A stretch of 64,000 nucleotides of DNA from JADCCX01 sp031431475 (GCA_031431475.1 JANPDL010000036.1:196989-260988), one strand, 5' to 3'. Shown: positions 8,471 to 16,677, counted from the first letter of the stretch. Program-made: numbers and translations. The notes: a model not told the origin generated them from the letters alone.

Positions 8471-9921
8471 TGCTGGTTCTCGATCACGACAGGGCAGGCG
8501 GATACTGGGGTGCGGCCTACGTCTTCACGGCGATCAAGGGCCTTCAGGTCATCATCGATGGTCCGGTCGGTTGCGAGAACCTGCCGATCACCTCCGTGCT
8601 GCATTACACCGATGCACTGCCGCCGCATGAATTGCCCGTCGTCGTCACTGGCCTCGCCGAGGAAGAACTCGGACAGAAGGGCACCGAAGGCGCAATGAAG
8701 CGGGCGCACAAGACACTTGATCCCGCGCTCCCCTCCGTCGTCGTCACCGGCTCCATCGCCGAGATGATCGGCGGCGGCGTGACGCCTGAGGGTACCAATA
8801 TCCTGCGATTTCTGCCGCGCACCATTGATGAAGATCAATGGCAATCCGCCAACCGTGCGATGGCCTGGCTGTGGAAGCAGTTCGGTCCGAAGCGGACGCC
8901 CGGGCTCAAGGCCCGCAAGGAAGGTGCGAAGCCCAAGGTCAACATCATCGGGCCGATCTATGGCACCTTCAACACCTGGTCGGACCTCGCCGAAATCCGC
9001 CGCCTGATCGAGGGTATCGGCGCGGAAGTGAACATGAGCTTTCCGCTCGGCACGCATCTGGCAGACATCGTGAAACTCGGCGATGCCGAGGTCAATGTCT
9101 GCATGTATCGCGAATATGGTCGCGCGCTTTGCGAGGTTCTAGAGCGGCCGTATCTGCAGGCTCCGATTGGTCTGCATTCGACGACAGCTTTCCTGCGCTC
9201 GCTGGGCAATCTGCTGGATCTTGATCCCGAGCCGTTTATCGCCTGTGAGAAGCACACGACGATCAAGCCATTGTGGGACCTCTGGCGTTCGGTGACACAG
9301 GATTTCTTCGCGACCGCCAGCTTTGGCGTTGTCGCCAACGAGACATACGCGCGTGGCCTGCGCCTCTTCCTTGAGGACGAGATGGGCCTGCCCTGCCATT
9401 TCGCCATCTCGCGCAAGCCCGGTCAAAAGACGCTGAACGACGAGGTGCGCAAGCTGGTGCAGACCAAGACGCCGCTGGTGCTTTTCGGGTCCTACAACGA
9501 GCGGATGTACATGGCGGAAACCGGTGCGCGAGCGATGTATATCCCCGCGTCGTTTCCCGGCGCGATCATCCGCCGCCACACCGGCACGCCGTTCATGGGC
9601 TACGCCGGAGCGGTCTATATCGTGCAGGAAGTCTGCAACGCGCTGTTCGATGCGCTGTTCAACATCCTGCCTATCGGCACCCACATGGATGCCATCGATC
9701 CCACACCGTCGCGGCTCCACGAGGAACTGCCCTGGAGTGACGAGGCGAAAGCCATGCTCGACCGCGTGGTCGAAAATCATCCAGTTCTTGTCCGTATATC
9801 AGCCGCCAAGCGGCTGCGTGATGCTGCCGAGAAGGATGCCCGTGCCGGTGGCACAGGTGAAGTTACAGTTTCAAGTGTGTCGAGGGCGCAAAGCGTGCTC
9901 GGTGCAAACGGGGGAGGCTGA
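8470..9921 (+). CDS. bchZ: Chlorophyllide a reductase subunit BchZ
   Basis: BchZ is the NifK-like partner of BchY. The 483-residue protein begins MLVLDHDRAGGYWGAAYVF and contains DGPVGCENLPITSVLHYTD with the cluster Cys, and the late segment TPFMGYAGAVYIVQE typical of BchZ. Translation is coupled to bchY by a one-base overlap. The C-terminal ~50 residues are low-complexity. It is the last bch gene before puf. Confidence 0.95.
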   Translation: MLVLDHDRAGGYWGAAYVFTAIKGLQVIIDGPVGCENLPITSVLHYTDALPPHELPVVVTGLAEEELGQKGTEGAMKRAHKTLDPALPSVVVTGSIAEMIGGGVTPEGTNILRFLPRTIDEDQWQSANRAMAWLWKQFGPKRTPGLKARKEGAKPKVNIIGPIYGTFNTWSDLAEIRRLIEGIGAEVNMSFPLGTHLADIVKLGDAEVNVCMYREYGRALCEVLERPYLQAPIGLHSTTAFLRSLGNLLDLDPEPFIACEKHTTIKPLWDLWRSVTQDFFATASFGVVANETYARGLRLFLEDEMGLPCHFAISRKPGQKTLNDEVRKLVQTKTPLVLFGSYNERMYMAETGARAMYIPASFPGAIIRRHTGTPFMGYAGAVYIVQEVCNALFDALFNILPIGTHMDAIDPTPSRLHEELPWSDEAKAMLDRVVENHPVLVRISAAKRLRDAAEKDARAGGTGEVTVSSVSRAQSVLGANGGG

Positions 9922-9972
9922 CGCAATGGCGCAGATTGCCCCCATCAAGTTTGGCCAAAAGGGAGAACGTCG

Positions 9973-10263
9973 ATGACCTATGCAGATATGTCCAGATCAG
10001 GGCGTTTGGCTGAAGCGGGTGGTACCGCGAAACCGGGGACACGGGTTTCGCACCGTCGCAGGGGAGGCAGCAATCTCGAGCGTATCGAGATGCGGCTTCT
10101 GGTGGCGCTGACCTATCCGTTATTTCTCGCAGTCGCGATCGCGTCGCGGCTGGGGCTTCGCCGCTCCAGCTTCAATTCGGTCGTGTCTACACGGTCAAAG
10201 TCTGTCTTCGCGGAAGCCCGCGAGACGGCCGAGGCCACGATACCATCCGCATTTCTGGGGTAA
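9973..10263 (+). CDS. pufQ: PufQ-like bacteriochlorophyll/LH assembly protein
   Basis: Position between bchZ and pufB and the C-terminal pattern (ARETAEATIPSAFLG, compare AWREAGEITPEIF in Rhodobacter PufQ) support PufQ, a small membrane protein needed for normal bacteriochlorophyll delivery to the photosynthetic apparatus. The 96-residue product has one hydrophobic helix (MRLLVALTYPLFLAVAIAS, ~38-56) after a basic N-terminal region. It is longer than Rhodobacter PufQ (~74), so translation may begin downstream. The start overlaps the stop of a 16-codon open frame (9926-9976) with a good GGGGGAGG site. Confidence 0.72.
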   Translation: MTYADMSRSGRLAEAGGTAKPGTRVSHRRRGGSNLERIEMRLLVALTYPLFLAVAIASRLGLRRSSFNSVVSTRSKSVFAEARETAEATIPSAFLG

Positions 10264-10282
10264 TGCGGAAGGGGGAGAGATT

Positions 10283-10312
10283 TCCGTGATGCCTCGCGAG
10301 AGGTTTCACGGA
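10283..10312 (+). other. Stem-loop between pufQ and pufB
   Basis: TCCGTGA (10283-10289) pairs with TCACGGA (10306-10312), and CCTC (10292-10295) with GAGG (10300-10303) around a GCGA loop. A smaller hairpin (ATCCC.../...GGGAT, 10346-10363) follows. There is no T-tract, so these are more likely mRNA processing or stability elements ahead of pufBA than terminators. This 147-bp gap otherwise holds only the pufB ribosome binding site (AAAAGGAGTG). Confidence 0.5.
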
Positions 10313-10410
10313 TAGTCGGGGAAGGGCTCAGGCCTTGATCCGGTGATCCCCGCCGCGCGGGATGGGCGCGGTAGCGGCTTTCGGGCCGATTATAAAAGGA
10401 GTGTCAGGTC

Positions 10411-10617
10411 ATGGCTGACAATAAAGAATCCCTCACGGGATTGACGGACGCTGAGGCCCAAGAGGTTCATAAGTACATGATCCAGGGCTACATTATGTTC
10501 ACGGCGGTTGCTGTTGTTGCACACTTCCTGGTGTGGAACTGGCGTCCGTGGTTCCCCGGCCTGAAGGGGTATACCTCGCTGGAGAGCATCCAGGCCCTCA
10601 CCACGCTGCTCGGTTAA
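10411..10617 (+). CDS. pufB: Light-harvesting LH1 beta subunit PufB
   Basis: PufB is the beta polypeptide of the core antenna ring around the reaction centre. The 68-residue protein has the cytoplasmic N-terminal segment LTDAEAQEVHKYMIQG, a single transmembrane helix, and the bacteriochlorophyll-ligating His in VVAHFLVWNWRPW. The tail after RPW (about 20 residues) is longer than in many LH1 beta chains. A good ribosome binding site (AGGAGTGTC) precedes the ATG. Confidence 0.97.
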   Translation: MADNKESLTGLTDAEAQEVHKYMIQGYIMFTAVAVVAHFLVWNWRPWFPGLKGYTSLESIQALTTLLG

Positions 10618-10629
10618 GGAGAAAAGACC

Positions 10630-10845
10630 ATGCATAAGATTTGGCTTATTTTTGACCCCCGCCGTGCTCTGATCGCTCTGGACGTATTCCTGTTCTCGCT
10701 GGCGATCCTCATCCATTTCATCCTGCTCTCCACAGACAGGTTTAACTGGATCGAAGGTCCCCGCGCGTTTCGTCCCAAGGCCGAAATCATGAAGACCGGT
10801 CCAGTGACCGCGGAACTGCCGATCGTCTTCAAGGCGACCGTCTGA
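10630..10845 (+). CDS. pufA: Light-harvesting LH1 alpha subunit PufA
   Basis: PufA is the alpha polypeptide paired with PufB. The 71-residue protein begins MHKIWLIFDPRRAL, the LH1-alpha signature, has one membrane helix, and the bacteriochlorophyll-ligating His in LIHFILLSTDRFNW. It starts 12 bp after pufB with an AAGGAGAAAAG site. Confidence 0.97.
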   Translation: MHKIWLIFDPRRALIALDVFLFSLAILIHFILLSTDRFNWIEGPRAFRPKAEIMKTGPVTAELPIVFKATV

Positions 10846-10868
10846 TCCCAGATGTGAAGACCATGCTT

Positions 10869-10897
10869 GGGGTCGCGGATTCACTAGCCGCGACCCC
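10869..10897 (+). other. pufBA intercistronic stabilising hairpin
   Basis: GGGGTCGCGG (10869-10878) and CCGCGACCCC (10888-10897) form a perfect 10-bp GC-rich stem with a 9-nt loop just after pufA, with no T-tract. A short hairpin CTGGTC-aca-GACCAG (10965-10979) and the palindrome CCCATCGATGGG (10921-10932) follow before pufL. In Rhodobacter such hairpins protect pufBA mRNA from 3' decay and set the high LH1 to reaction-centre ratio; the same role is inferred. The 207-bp gap to pufL contains no gene. Confidence 0.7.
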
Positions 10898-11052
10898 GGG
10901 CAAAACCAACGGGATGTGAACCCATCGATGGGGCTGCTGTCAGCTGCTCCGTTTCGTGGCGGCTCTGGTCACAGACCAGTGCACTCTTTTGATGCGTTCA
11001 CAGCTCATTCTGAATTTCCGCTGATGGTCCGCGACTTAAGGAGGGTCGGCTC

Positions 11053-11880
11053 ATGTCCATGTTGAGCTTTGAAAAAAAATACCGCGTCCGAGGCGGCACA
11101 CTCATCGGCGGTGACCTGTTCGATTTCTGGGTTGGTCCGTTCTATGTCGGTTTCTTCGGTGTCTTTGCCATGTTCTTCGTCTTCGTCGGGATCGGGCTGA
11201 TCCTCTTCGATGCGTCCTTGCAAAACGTCTGGAACCCTATGCGGATCAGCGTGAATCCGCCGGACATCAAATACGGGCTATCGCTCGCGCCACTCCAGGA
11301 GGGCGGTATCTGGCAGATCGTGACGATCTGTGCGATCGGCGCTTTCAGCTCATGGGCACTTCGGGAAGTGGAGATCTGCAACAAGCTGGGGATGGGCTAT
11401 CATGTACCCTTCGCCTTCGCGTTTGCCATCGGTGCCTACGTCACGCTTGTCGTGATCCGGCCCGTGCTGATGGGGGCCTGGGGATACGGTTTCCCGTATG
11501 GCATCTGGACCCATCTCGACTGGGTTTCGACCACCGGTTACACCTACGGCAACTTCCACTACAATCCGGCGCACATGATCGCGGTGACTTTCTTCTTCAC
11601 CACGACCCTGGCGCTGGCGTTGCATGGTGGTCTTGTTCTCTCGGCCGTCAATCCGGCCAAGGGACAGGCCGTCAAGACACCGGAGCATGAGAACGCCTAT
11701 TTCCGCGATCTCATCGGTTACTCGATAGGCACGCTTGGCATCCACCGCCTCGGCCTCTTTCTGGCCCTGTCGTCAGGCTTCTGGAGTGCGGTCTGCATCG
11801 TGATCAGCGGTCCGCTCTGGGAAGGTGCCTGGGTTGACTGGTGGAACTGGTATCTGAACGCACCCTTCTGGGCAAAGTGA
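11053..11880 (+). CDS. pufL: Photosynthetic reaction centre L subunit PufL
   Basis: The L chain binds half of the special pair, an accessory bacteriochlorophyll, a bacteriopheophytin and QA/QB-side cofactors. The 275-residue protein has five transmembrane helices, with conserved stretches YGFPYGIWTHLDWVSTTGY and NFHYNPAHM, and His residues in ALALHGG and GIHRLGL for special-pair and iron ligation. A strong AAGGAGGG site precedes the ATG. Confidence 0.98.
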   Translation: MSMLSFEKKYRVRGGTLIGGDLFDFWVGPFYVGFFGVFAMFFVFVGIGLILFDASLQNVWNPMRISVNPPDIKYGLSLAPLQEGGIWQIVTICAIGAFSSWALREVEICNKLGMGYHVPFAFAFAIGAYVTLVVIRPVLMGAWGYGFPYGIWTHLDWVSTTGYTYGNFHYNPAHMIAVTFFFTTTLALALHGGLVLSAVNPAKGQAVKTPEHENAYFRDLIGYSIGTLGIHRLGLFLALSSGFWSAVCIVISGPLWEGAWVDWWNWYLNAPFWAK

Positions 11881-11890
11881 GGAGGCGACC

Positions 11891-12823
11891 ATGGCATTTG
11901 GTCTCGAATATCAAAACATCTTCACACGGGTTCAGATCCACGGACCTGACGATCTGGGACCTGCTCGCAAAGAGCATGGCATGTACGGGCGCAGCAAGCC
12001 GAGCCACAACTACTGGTTTGGCAAGATCGGCGACGCACAGGTTGGCCCGTTCTATCTCGGTGTCTTCGGCGTCCTGTCGATTGCATGCGGGCTGATCGCC
12101 TTCAATATCATCGGCCTGAACTTCTGGCTGCAGGTGAACTGGGATCCCGTGCAATTCGTGCGGAAACTGTTCTACCTGTCGCTCGATCCGCCGGACGAGA
12201 AATACGGCCTCGGCTTCCCGCCGCTCGCCGAAGGCGGCTGGTACATGATCGCCACCCTCTTCTTCGGGCTTGCGGTTCTGCTATGGTGGGGCCGGACGTA
12301 TTCCAGGGCCAGAGCGCTGGGCATGGGTACGCATGTCTCATGGGCCTTCCTGGCGGCTATCTGGCTGATGTTCTGCCTGAACTTCTTCCGGCCGCTGCTG
12401 ATGGGCAACTGGAGCGAGATGGTGCCTTATGGCATTTTCCCGCACCTCGACTGGACGAACAATTTCTCGCTGAAATACGGGAACCTGTTCTACAACCCGT
12501 TCCACGCCTTCTCGATTGTCTTCCTGTATGGTTCAGTCTTGCTGTTCGCCATGCATGCAGCAACGATCCTTGCGTGCAGCCGTTACGGCGGCGAGCGCGA
12601 GATCGAGCAGATCGTGGATCGTGGTACGGCTTCCGAGCGTGCTGCCCTCTTCTGGCGCTGGACCATGGGCTTCAATGCCTCCATGGAATCGATCCATCGC
12701 TGGGCCTGGTGGTTCGCAATCCTGACGCCGATCACAGGCGGTATCGGCATCCTGCTCACGGGCACCGTGGTCGAGAACTGGTATGTCTGGGCTCAGTTGC
12801 AGGGCTACGCGCCGCCGAACTGA
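11891..12823 (+). CDS. pufM: Photosynthetic reaction centre M subunit PufM
   Basis: The M chain is the partner of PufL. The 310-residue protein shows the family segments VPYGIFPHLDWTNNFS, GNLFYNPFHAFSI and MHAATILA, and ESIHRWAWWFA with the non-haem iron ligand His. The gene ends just before a strong terminator; no pufC (tetrahaem cytochrome) or pufX follows, so the reaction centre is presumably reduced by a soluble or separately encoded cytochrome. Confidence 0.98.
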   Translation: MAFGLEYQNIFTRVQIHGPDDLGPARKEHGMYGRSKPSHNYWFGKIGDAQVGPFYLGVFGVLSIACGLIAFNIIGLNFWLQVNWDPVQFVRKLFYLSLDPPDEKYGLGFPPLAEGGWYMIATLFFGLAVLLWWGRTYSRARALGMGTHVSWAFLAAIWLMFCLNFFRPLLMGNWSEMVPYGIFPHLDWTNNFSLKYGNLFYNPFHAFSIVFLYGSVLLFAMHAATILACSRYGGEREIEQIVDRGTASERAALFWRWTMGFNASMESIHRWAWWFAILTPITGGIGILLTGTVVENWYVWAQLQGYAPPN

Positions 12824-12844
12824 GGTGTGACCGTGCATGATCTG

Positions 12845-12876
12845 AAAGCGGCGGGCGAAAGCCTGCCGCTTTCTTT
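12845..12876 (+). terminator. Rho-independent terminator of the puf operon
   Basis: AAAGCGGCGGGC (12845-12856) pairs with GCCTGCCGCTTT (12861-12872) through 12 bp with one G-T wobble around a GAAA tetraloop, followed by CTTT. It lies 22 bp after pufM. Confidence 0.8.
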
Positions 12877-12899
12877 GGAATGACGTGGCACCAGGGCTG

Positions 12900-13031
12900 T
12901 GCGTTTCTCGAGGCTCGCTATCGCTCGCACCTCGAAATGAGGAGGAGTGAGGATGGCATTTCTATCGAAGGTAGAGCTGCCTCAATGCCCTTCATTTCGA
13001 GGTGCGAGCGCAGCGAGCCTCGAGAAACGCA
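12900..13031. repeat. 40-bp imperfect inverted repeat between puf and proC
   Basis: The left arm (12900-12940) and right arm (12992-13031) are reverse complements except for an AT/G difference in the middle; a 51-bp spacer separates them. The arms carry the core CTCGAGGCTCGCTGCGCTCG. No coding frame is supported in the 221-bp gap. It resembles dispersed intergenic palindromes of alphaproteobacteria, and it lies at the junction of the photosynthesis cluster with housekeeping genes. Confidence 0.8.
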
Positions 13032-13044
13032 CAATGCCCCTGCC

Positions 13045-13860
13045 TCAGCCAGAAAGCTCAGCAGCCCGCCGCTTCGCCGCAGCAACAGCCCGGATCATCA
13101 GCGGCGTCAGGCCGTCATCCGCCATCAACACTTCCAGTGCCGCCGCCGTGGTGCCTGCCGGTGAGGTCACGTTCTGGCGCAGCATTGCGGCGGATGCTTC
13201 CGGCTCGCGGTAGAGCAGTTCTCCCGCGCCTTCCACCGTAGCACGCGCCAGACGCATGGCGAGATCAGCGGGCAATCCCGCTTTTTCGCCAGCTGCCGCC
13301 ATGGCCTCCACGAGATGGAAGACATAGGCCGGGCCGGAGCCGGACAGCGCCGTGACGGCATCGATCAGGTCTTCGTTGTCGACCCATTCGACGCGACCGA
13401 TGGATGTAAGCAACCCGGTGGCAAACGCCTTCTGGGCATCCGTCGTTTCGACCGATGCCGAACAGCCGGTGATGCCGCGCCCGACGGCGGCGGGCGTATT
13501 GGGCATGGCGCGAACGATAGCGCGTGCGGCTGGCGCGCGTTCGCGCAGGTTGGCAATGGTCTTGCCCGCCAGCACCGAAATCAGCAGCGTGTCCGGCGTC
13601 ACCACGCTTCGTAACAGCGCGGCGGCTCCGTCCAGCATCTGCGGCTTGATCGCGAGCACGATGACATCGATTGTGCCGATCTCACCGGTGTGTGGAGACA
13701 GCCGCAGGCCCTGTTGTGCCAGTTCCCGCATGCGGTCTGAAGGCATGGGATCCACGACTGTAATCTGGCCGGGCGGCATACCCTGCTTCAGCCAGCCCTC
13801 CAGCATGGCCCCGCCCATCTTGCCCGCGCCGATCAGCAGAAGTCTTGTCGTGGTTTGCAT
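13045..13860 (-). CDS. proC: Pyrroline-5-carboxylate reductase ProC
   Basis: ProC catalyses the last step of proline synthesis, NAD(P)H reduction of 1-pyrroline-5-carboxylate. From the ATG at 13860 the product is 271 residues. It opens with LLLIGAGKMGGAMLEGWL (Rossmann fold), and the C-terminal signature DAVTALSGSGPAYVFHLVEAM is diagnostic. The frame is open further upstream, but homology starts at MQTTTRLLLIG. It is convergent with puf. Confidence 0.95.
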   Translation of the reverse strand: MQTTTRLLLIGAGKMGGAMLEGWLKQGMPPGQITVVDPMPSDRMRELAQQGLRLSPHTGEIGTIDVIVLAIKPQMLDGAAALLRSVVTPDTLLISVLAGKTIANLRERAPAARAIVRAMPNTPAAVGRGITGCSASVETTDAQKAFATGLLTSIGRVEWVDNEDLIDAVTALSGSGPAYVFHLVEAMAAAGEKAGLPADLAMRLARATVEGAGELLYREPEASAAMLRQNVTSPAGTTAAALEVLMADDGLTPLMIRAVAAAKRRAAELSG

Positions 13861-13959
13861 GGCCTTGATCCTGTGGATGCACTGCTGGAAGCATGCGTTC
13901 GATAGCCAGCCAGCCGTCAATGTCAAAGCGGAAAGAACGATGCTCGCGATGCAGGAGAC

Positions 13960-15039
13960 CTATGGCTCAAACCCCGGCGGCACAGGCTGGCCCGGTGCCG
14001 CGAAGGCTATCACCTTGAACAATCGGCCCATTCCGGTGCGGCTTGTGTCCGTCAACCGTCTCTCGGCAGTGCGTATCGCGTCTTTCTGCTCCGGTGTCCG
14101 GGCGTGGCTGATCAGTTGCTCCGTGCGTGCCTCCAGCCCAAGGGCTTGCAGGAAAGCTCCTTGTTCCATCGGACCATGGACGGTCAGTCCGGCGTCACGC
14201 GCGGCTTTTCCCAATGCGTCGAAATCCACATGCGCCGTGAGATCAGACTCGCCAGGCGATGCCAGCGGATCGACGAAGGCATGGCTGCGCATGGCCTGCA
14301 ACGTGTCGCCGAAGCCTGATTTCTTGTGCCCGTAATCCAGAAACAGCGCCACGCCGCCATCGGCTTTCAAACGTATTGCCAGATCGTGGACGAATGACTG
14401 TGCGGCAATCGCCACTTCGATCACGGCAGCTTCCGGACCGTGTTGCGTGATGGCGGGTTCCGGGTCAGGGCTCAGCCCCATGGCGAGCACATCACCCGAA
14501 AGCCCCACCAGCCGCTCGTGCCACTGGTCATTCTGGCGCATGTACTGTCGGATCGGCAGCGCATCGAGGAACTCATTGCCGACAATGATGAGTGGTGCTC
14601 CTTCGCTGATTTCATTGATGCGGGAGCGCCAAGCGACAGGAGTATCGCAACCGCCAAGCTTCAGCATCTGCGCTGCTTTCAGCACCGGGCTGGTCTCGAC
14701 AAGTTCGACCTGAAGTGACTCCAGAAAGCCGGGCGCTGCCTTGGCCGCCCGCAGCGCGTCGGCCATCATCGTGCCGCGTCCGGGTCCGCATTCGACGAGG
14801 CGCACGGGGGCTGGCTGGCCAAGGTCCAGCCAGCATTGCGCCGCCCACAGGCCGATCAACTCGCCGAACATCTGGCTGATCTCGGGCGCGGTGGTGAAAT
14901 CACCCGCTGCACCCAGCGGATCGCGTGTCATGTAATAGCCATGCTGCGGGTGGCCAAGCGCCATCGCCATGTAGCGCTCGACAGAGATCGGCCCTTCCAG
15001 CGCTACAAGCCTGCGGATGTCATCGCCTGCTCTGCTCAA
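13960..15039 (-). CDS. Class I SAM-dependent methyltransferase, MidA/NDUFAF7 family
   Basis: This is a COG1565 protein arginine methyltransferase-like enzyme; the mitochondrial homologue NDUFAF7 methylates a complex I subunit. The 359-residue product contains GAAGDFTTAPEISQMFGELIG and the SAM motif LVECGPGRGTMMADAL, both typical. No ATG lies before the conserved region. I choose a TTG at 15039 that overlaps the lgt stop (TTGA), so it is coupled to lgt. The lgt-midA pair is common in alphaproteobacteria. Confidence 0.85.
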   Translation of the reverse strand: MSRAGDDIRRLVALEGPISVERYMAMALGHPQHGYYMTRDPLGAAGDFTTAPEISQMFGELIGLWAAQCWLDLGQPAPVRLVECGPGRGTMMADALRAAKAAPGFLESLQVELVETSPVLKAAQMLKLGGCDTPVAWRSRINEISEGAPLIIVGNEFLDALPIRQYMRQNDQWHERLVGLSGDVLAMGLSPDPEPAITQHGPEAAVIEVAIAAQSFVHDLAIRLKADGGVALFLDYGHKKSGFGDTLQAMRSHAFVDPLASPGESDLTAHVDFDALGKAARDAGLTVHGPMEQGAFLQALGLEARTEQLISHARTPEQKDAIRTAERRLTDTSRTGMGRLFKVIAFAAPGQPVPPGFEP

Positions 15040-15845
15040 GCAGAAACCTTTCCGGCGCGGGTGATCAGCCACAGCCCGATGGCCAGCATGGGAAGCGACA
15101 GCAGCATGCCCATCGTGGCGAAATTGCCAAAGATGAAGCCGAGTTGCGGATCTGGTTCGCGGAAGAACTCGCAAAAGATGCGCGAAGCCGCGTAACCCGC
15201 GCCGAAGATGCCAGTGATCAGGCCTGGCCGGTGATAGCCGATGCGGCGGACAAGTAAGGCCAGCAGCAAAAGCAGCAGGAGCCCCTCGGTCGCGGCTTCA
15301 TAAAGCTGGCTGGGATGACGCAGGATCGGCCCGCCGTGGGGAAAGACAAAGGCCCATGGTACATCTGTCGCGCGGCCCCAGAGTTCCCCATTGACGAAAT
15401 TCGCGATGCGGCCCAGCAGCAGGCCCAGCGGTGCGACGGTGGCGACCAGGTCGAACAGCGACAGAACTGGCAGTTTCTTGGCCCGTGCGAAGAGATACAT
15501 CGCCAGCGTCGCGCCCGCGAGACCACCATGGAACGACATGCCACCGGACCAGATCGAGAAGATTTCCAGGGGCTTGGAAAGGAAATAGCCGGGCTGGTAG
15601 AACATCACATAGGCCAGACGCCCGCCGAGGATCACGCCTAGCGTGGCATAGAGTAGGAGATCATCGAGATCGGTGGCGCTTGGGCGCTTGAGATCGCCCC
15701 AGAGCGTATCCTTCGCGGCCAGCCGCTTTGCGTACATCAATCCGCCGAAAAGACCGGCAATATACGCCAAGGCATACCAGCGGATGGCGAAAGGGCCGAT
15801 CTGAAGCGCGATAGGGTCGATGTCGGGGAAAGGCAGGCCGTTCAA
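15036..15845 (-). CDS. lgt: Prolipoprotein diacylglyceryl transferase Lgt
   Basis: Lgt is the inner-membrane enzyme that attaches diacylglycerol to the lipobox Cys, the first step of lipoprotein maturation. Several membrane helices are visible, with FAIRWYALAYIAG near the N-terminus and the signature GRIANFVNGELWGR. The start is uncertain: TTG at 15845 (269 residues) follows GGAGAG and is preferred; TTG at 15872 (278 residues) is the alternative. No in-frame ATG is present upstream of the conserved region. Confidence 0.94.
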   Translation of the reverse strand: MNGLPFPDIDPIALQIGPFAIRWYALAYIAGLFGGLMYAKRLAAKDTLWGDLKRPSATDLDDLLLYATLGVILGGRLAYVMFYQPGYFLSKPLEIFSIWSGGMSFHGGLAGATLAMYLFARAKKLPVLSLFDLVATVAPLGLLLGRIANFVNGELWGRATDVPWAFVFPHGGPILRHPSQLYEAATEGLLLLLLLALLVRRIGYHRPGLITGIFGAGYAASRIFCEFFREPDPQLGFIFGNFATMGMLLSLPMLAIGLWLITRAGKVSA

Positions 15846-15962
15846 ATCACTCTCCGCATCAACGCATTTCAAGAATCATCTGCGCCATTTTGGGTGGTGC
15901 CCGTGTTTCTGCGACTGTGCTACACCTGTGTGACAGGATAAACAAAATCAAAGTGGGTTCCC

Positions 15963-16247
15963 ATGAGCAGCTCGTCTTCGCGTATTCTCGATGATCTTGG
16001 CCGGTTGATGACCGATGCGGCCGGTGTTGCCTCCGGTGTGCGCCGGGAGGTGGATGGTATCGTCAAATCCCAGATCGAGCGGATGCTGCGCGATGTGGAT
16101 GTCGTGACCCGTGAGGAATTCGAGGCGGTGCGCGAAATGGCCGTGCTGGCGCGGGAAGAAAACGAGATGCTGAAAGCGCGGATCGAAGCGCTTGAAGCCC
16201 CTGCAAAGCCTGCTGCGAAGAAGCCGACGAAATCATTGGAAGGGTAG
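15963..16247 (+). CDS. ubiK: UbiK-type accessory factor (BMFP domain)
   Basis: The 94-residue protein has the BMFP/UbiK layout: an amphipathic N-terminal segment (ILDDLGRLMTDAAGVASGV), a region VTREEFEAVREMAVLAREEN and a C-terminal coiled coil (MLKARIEALEA) ending in a K/P/A-rich tail. In E. coli UbiK supports the ubiquinone-synthesis complex. It is divergent from lgt, as in other Hyphomicrobiales. Confidence 0.85.
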   Translation: MSSSSSRILDDLGRLMTDAAGVASGVRREVDGIVKSQIERMLRDVDVVTREEFEAVREMAVLAREENEMLKARIEALEAPAKPAAKKPTKSLEG

Positions 16248-16251
16248 AAGC

Positions 16252-16404
16252 ATGTCATCCAGTCTGTGGTCTATCCTTGAGCTTGCCGGATTTTTTGTGA
16301 TGGCGCTTGGCCTGGGGCTGCATCAGCTCTGGGGTCTGAAAAAACTGAAATTACAGCGCCAGAAGCGTGAATCTCAGGCCGCCAAAGCCTCTTCCGGCGC
16401 CTAA
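16252..16404 (+). CDS. Small single-pass membrane protein
   Basis: The 50-residue frame begins MSSSLWSILELAGFFVMAL, has one hydrophobic helix (~7-25) and ends in a basic cytoplasmic tail (LKKLKLQRQKRES). It starts 4 bp after the ubiK stop, so it is probably co-transcribed with and possibly coupled to ubiK. I do not recognise a named family; the layout is like small alphaproteobacterial membrane proteins beside ubiK. Confidence 0.7.
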   Translation: MSSSLWSILELAGFFVMALGLGLHQLWGLKKLKLQRQKRESQAAKASSGA

Positions 16405-16570
16405 TCACCGGTCCATTCTTTTCAACAGCCTCACCGAATCTGTGAACAGCGCGGACGAATCGTTGTCCCGCGCCTGCGAATCCTCAAGGTTCATTTCAGG
16501 TCTCAGCCGTCGCGTGCATTTCCTGATTCCCCCGTGCTACCTCTTGGCGCATCACTGATTCGCCAATCCG

Positions 16571-16586
16571 TTAAGTGCGCCTTAAC
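16571..16586. promoter_or_regulatory. CtrA-type binding box (TTAA-N7-TTAAC)
   Basis: TTAAGTGCGCCTTAAC matches the full consensus TTAA-N7-TTAAC of the cell-cycle response regulator CtrA, and lies in a larger palindrome CCGTTAAG-N5-CTTAACGG (16568-16588). It is 91 bp upstream of the chosen ybjN start, inside a 273-bp gap that holds no other feature I can support. Confidence 0.55.
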
Positions 16587-16677
16587 GGTTTGCGGGGACG
16601 ATCAGGAAAGTATCGGGGCGTATCGCGTTCAAGCGACGGCGGGACCATCAGCTGCCCGCCAGCAATGGGGGCCAAGA

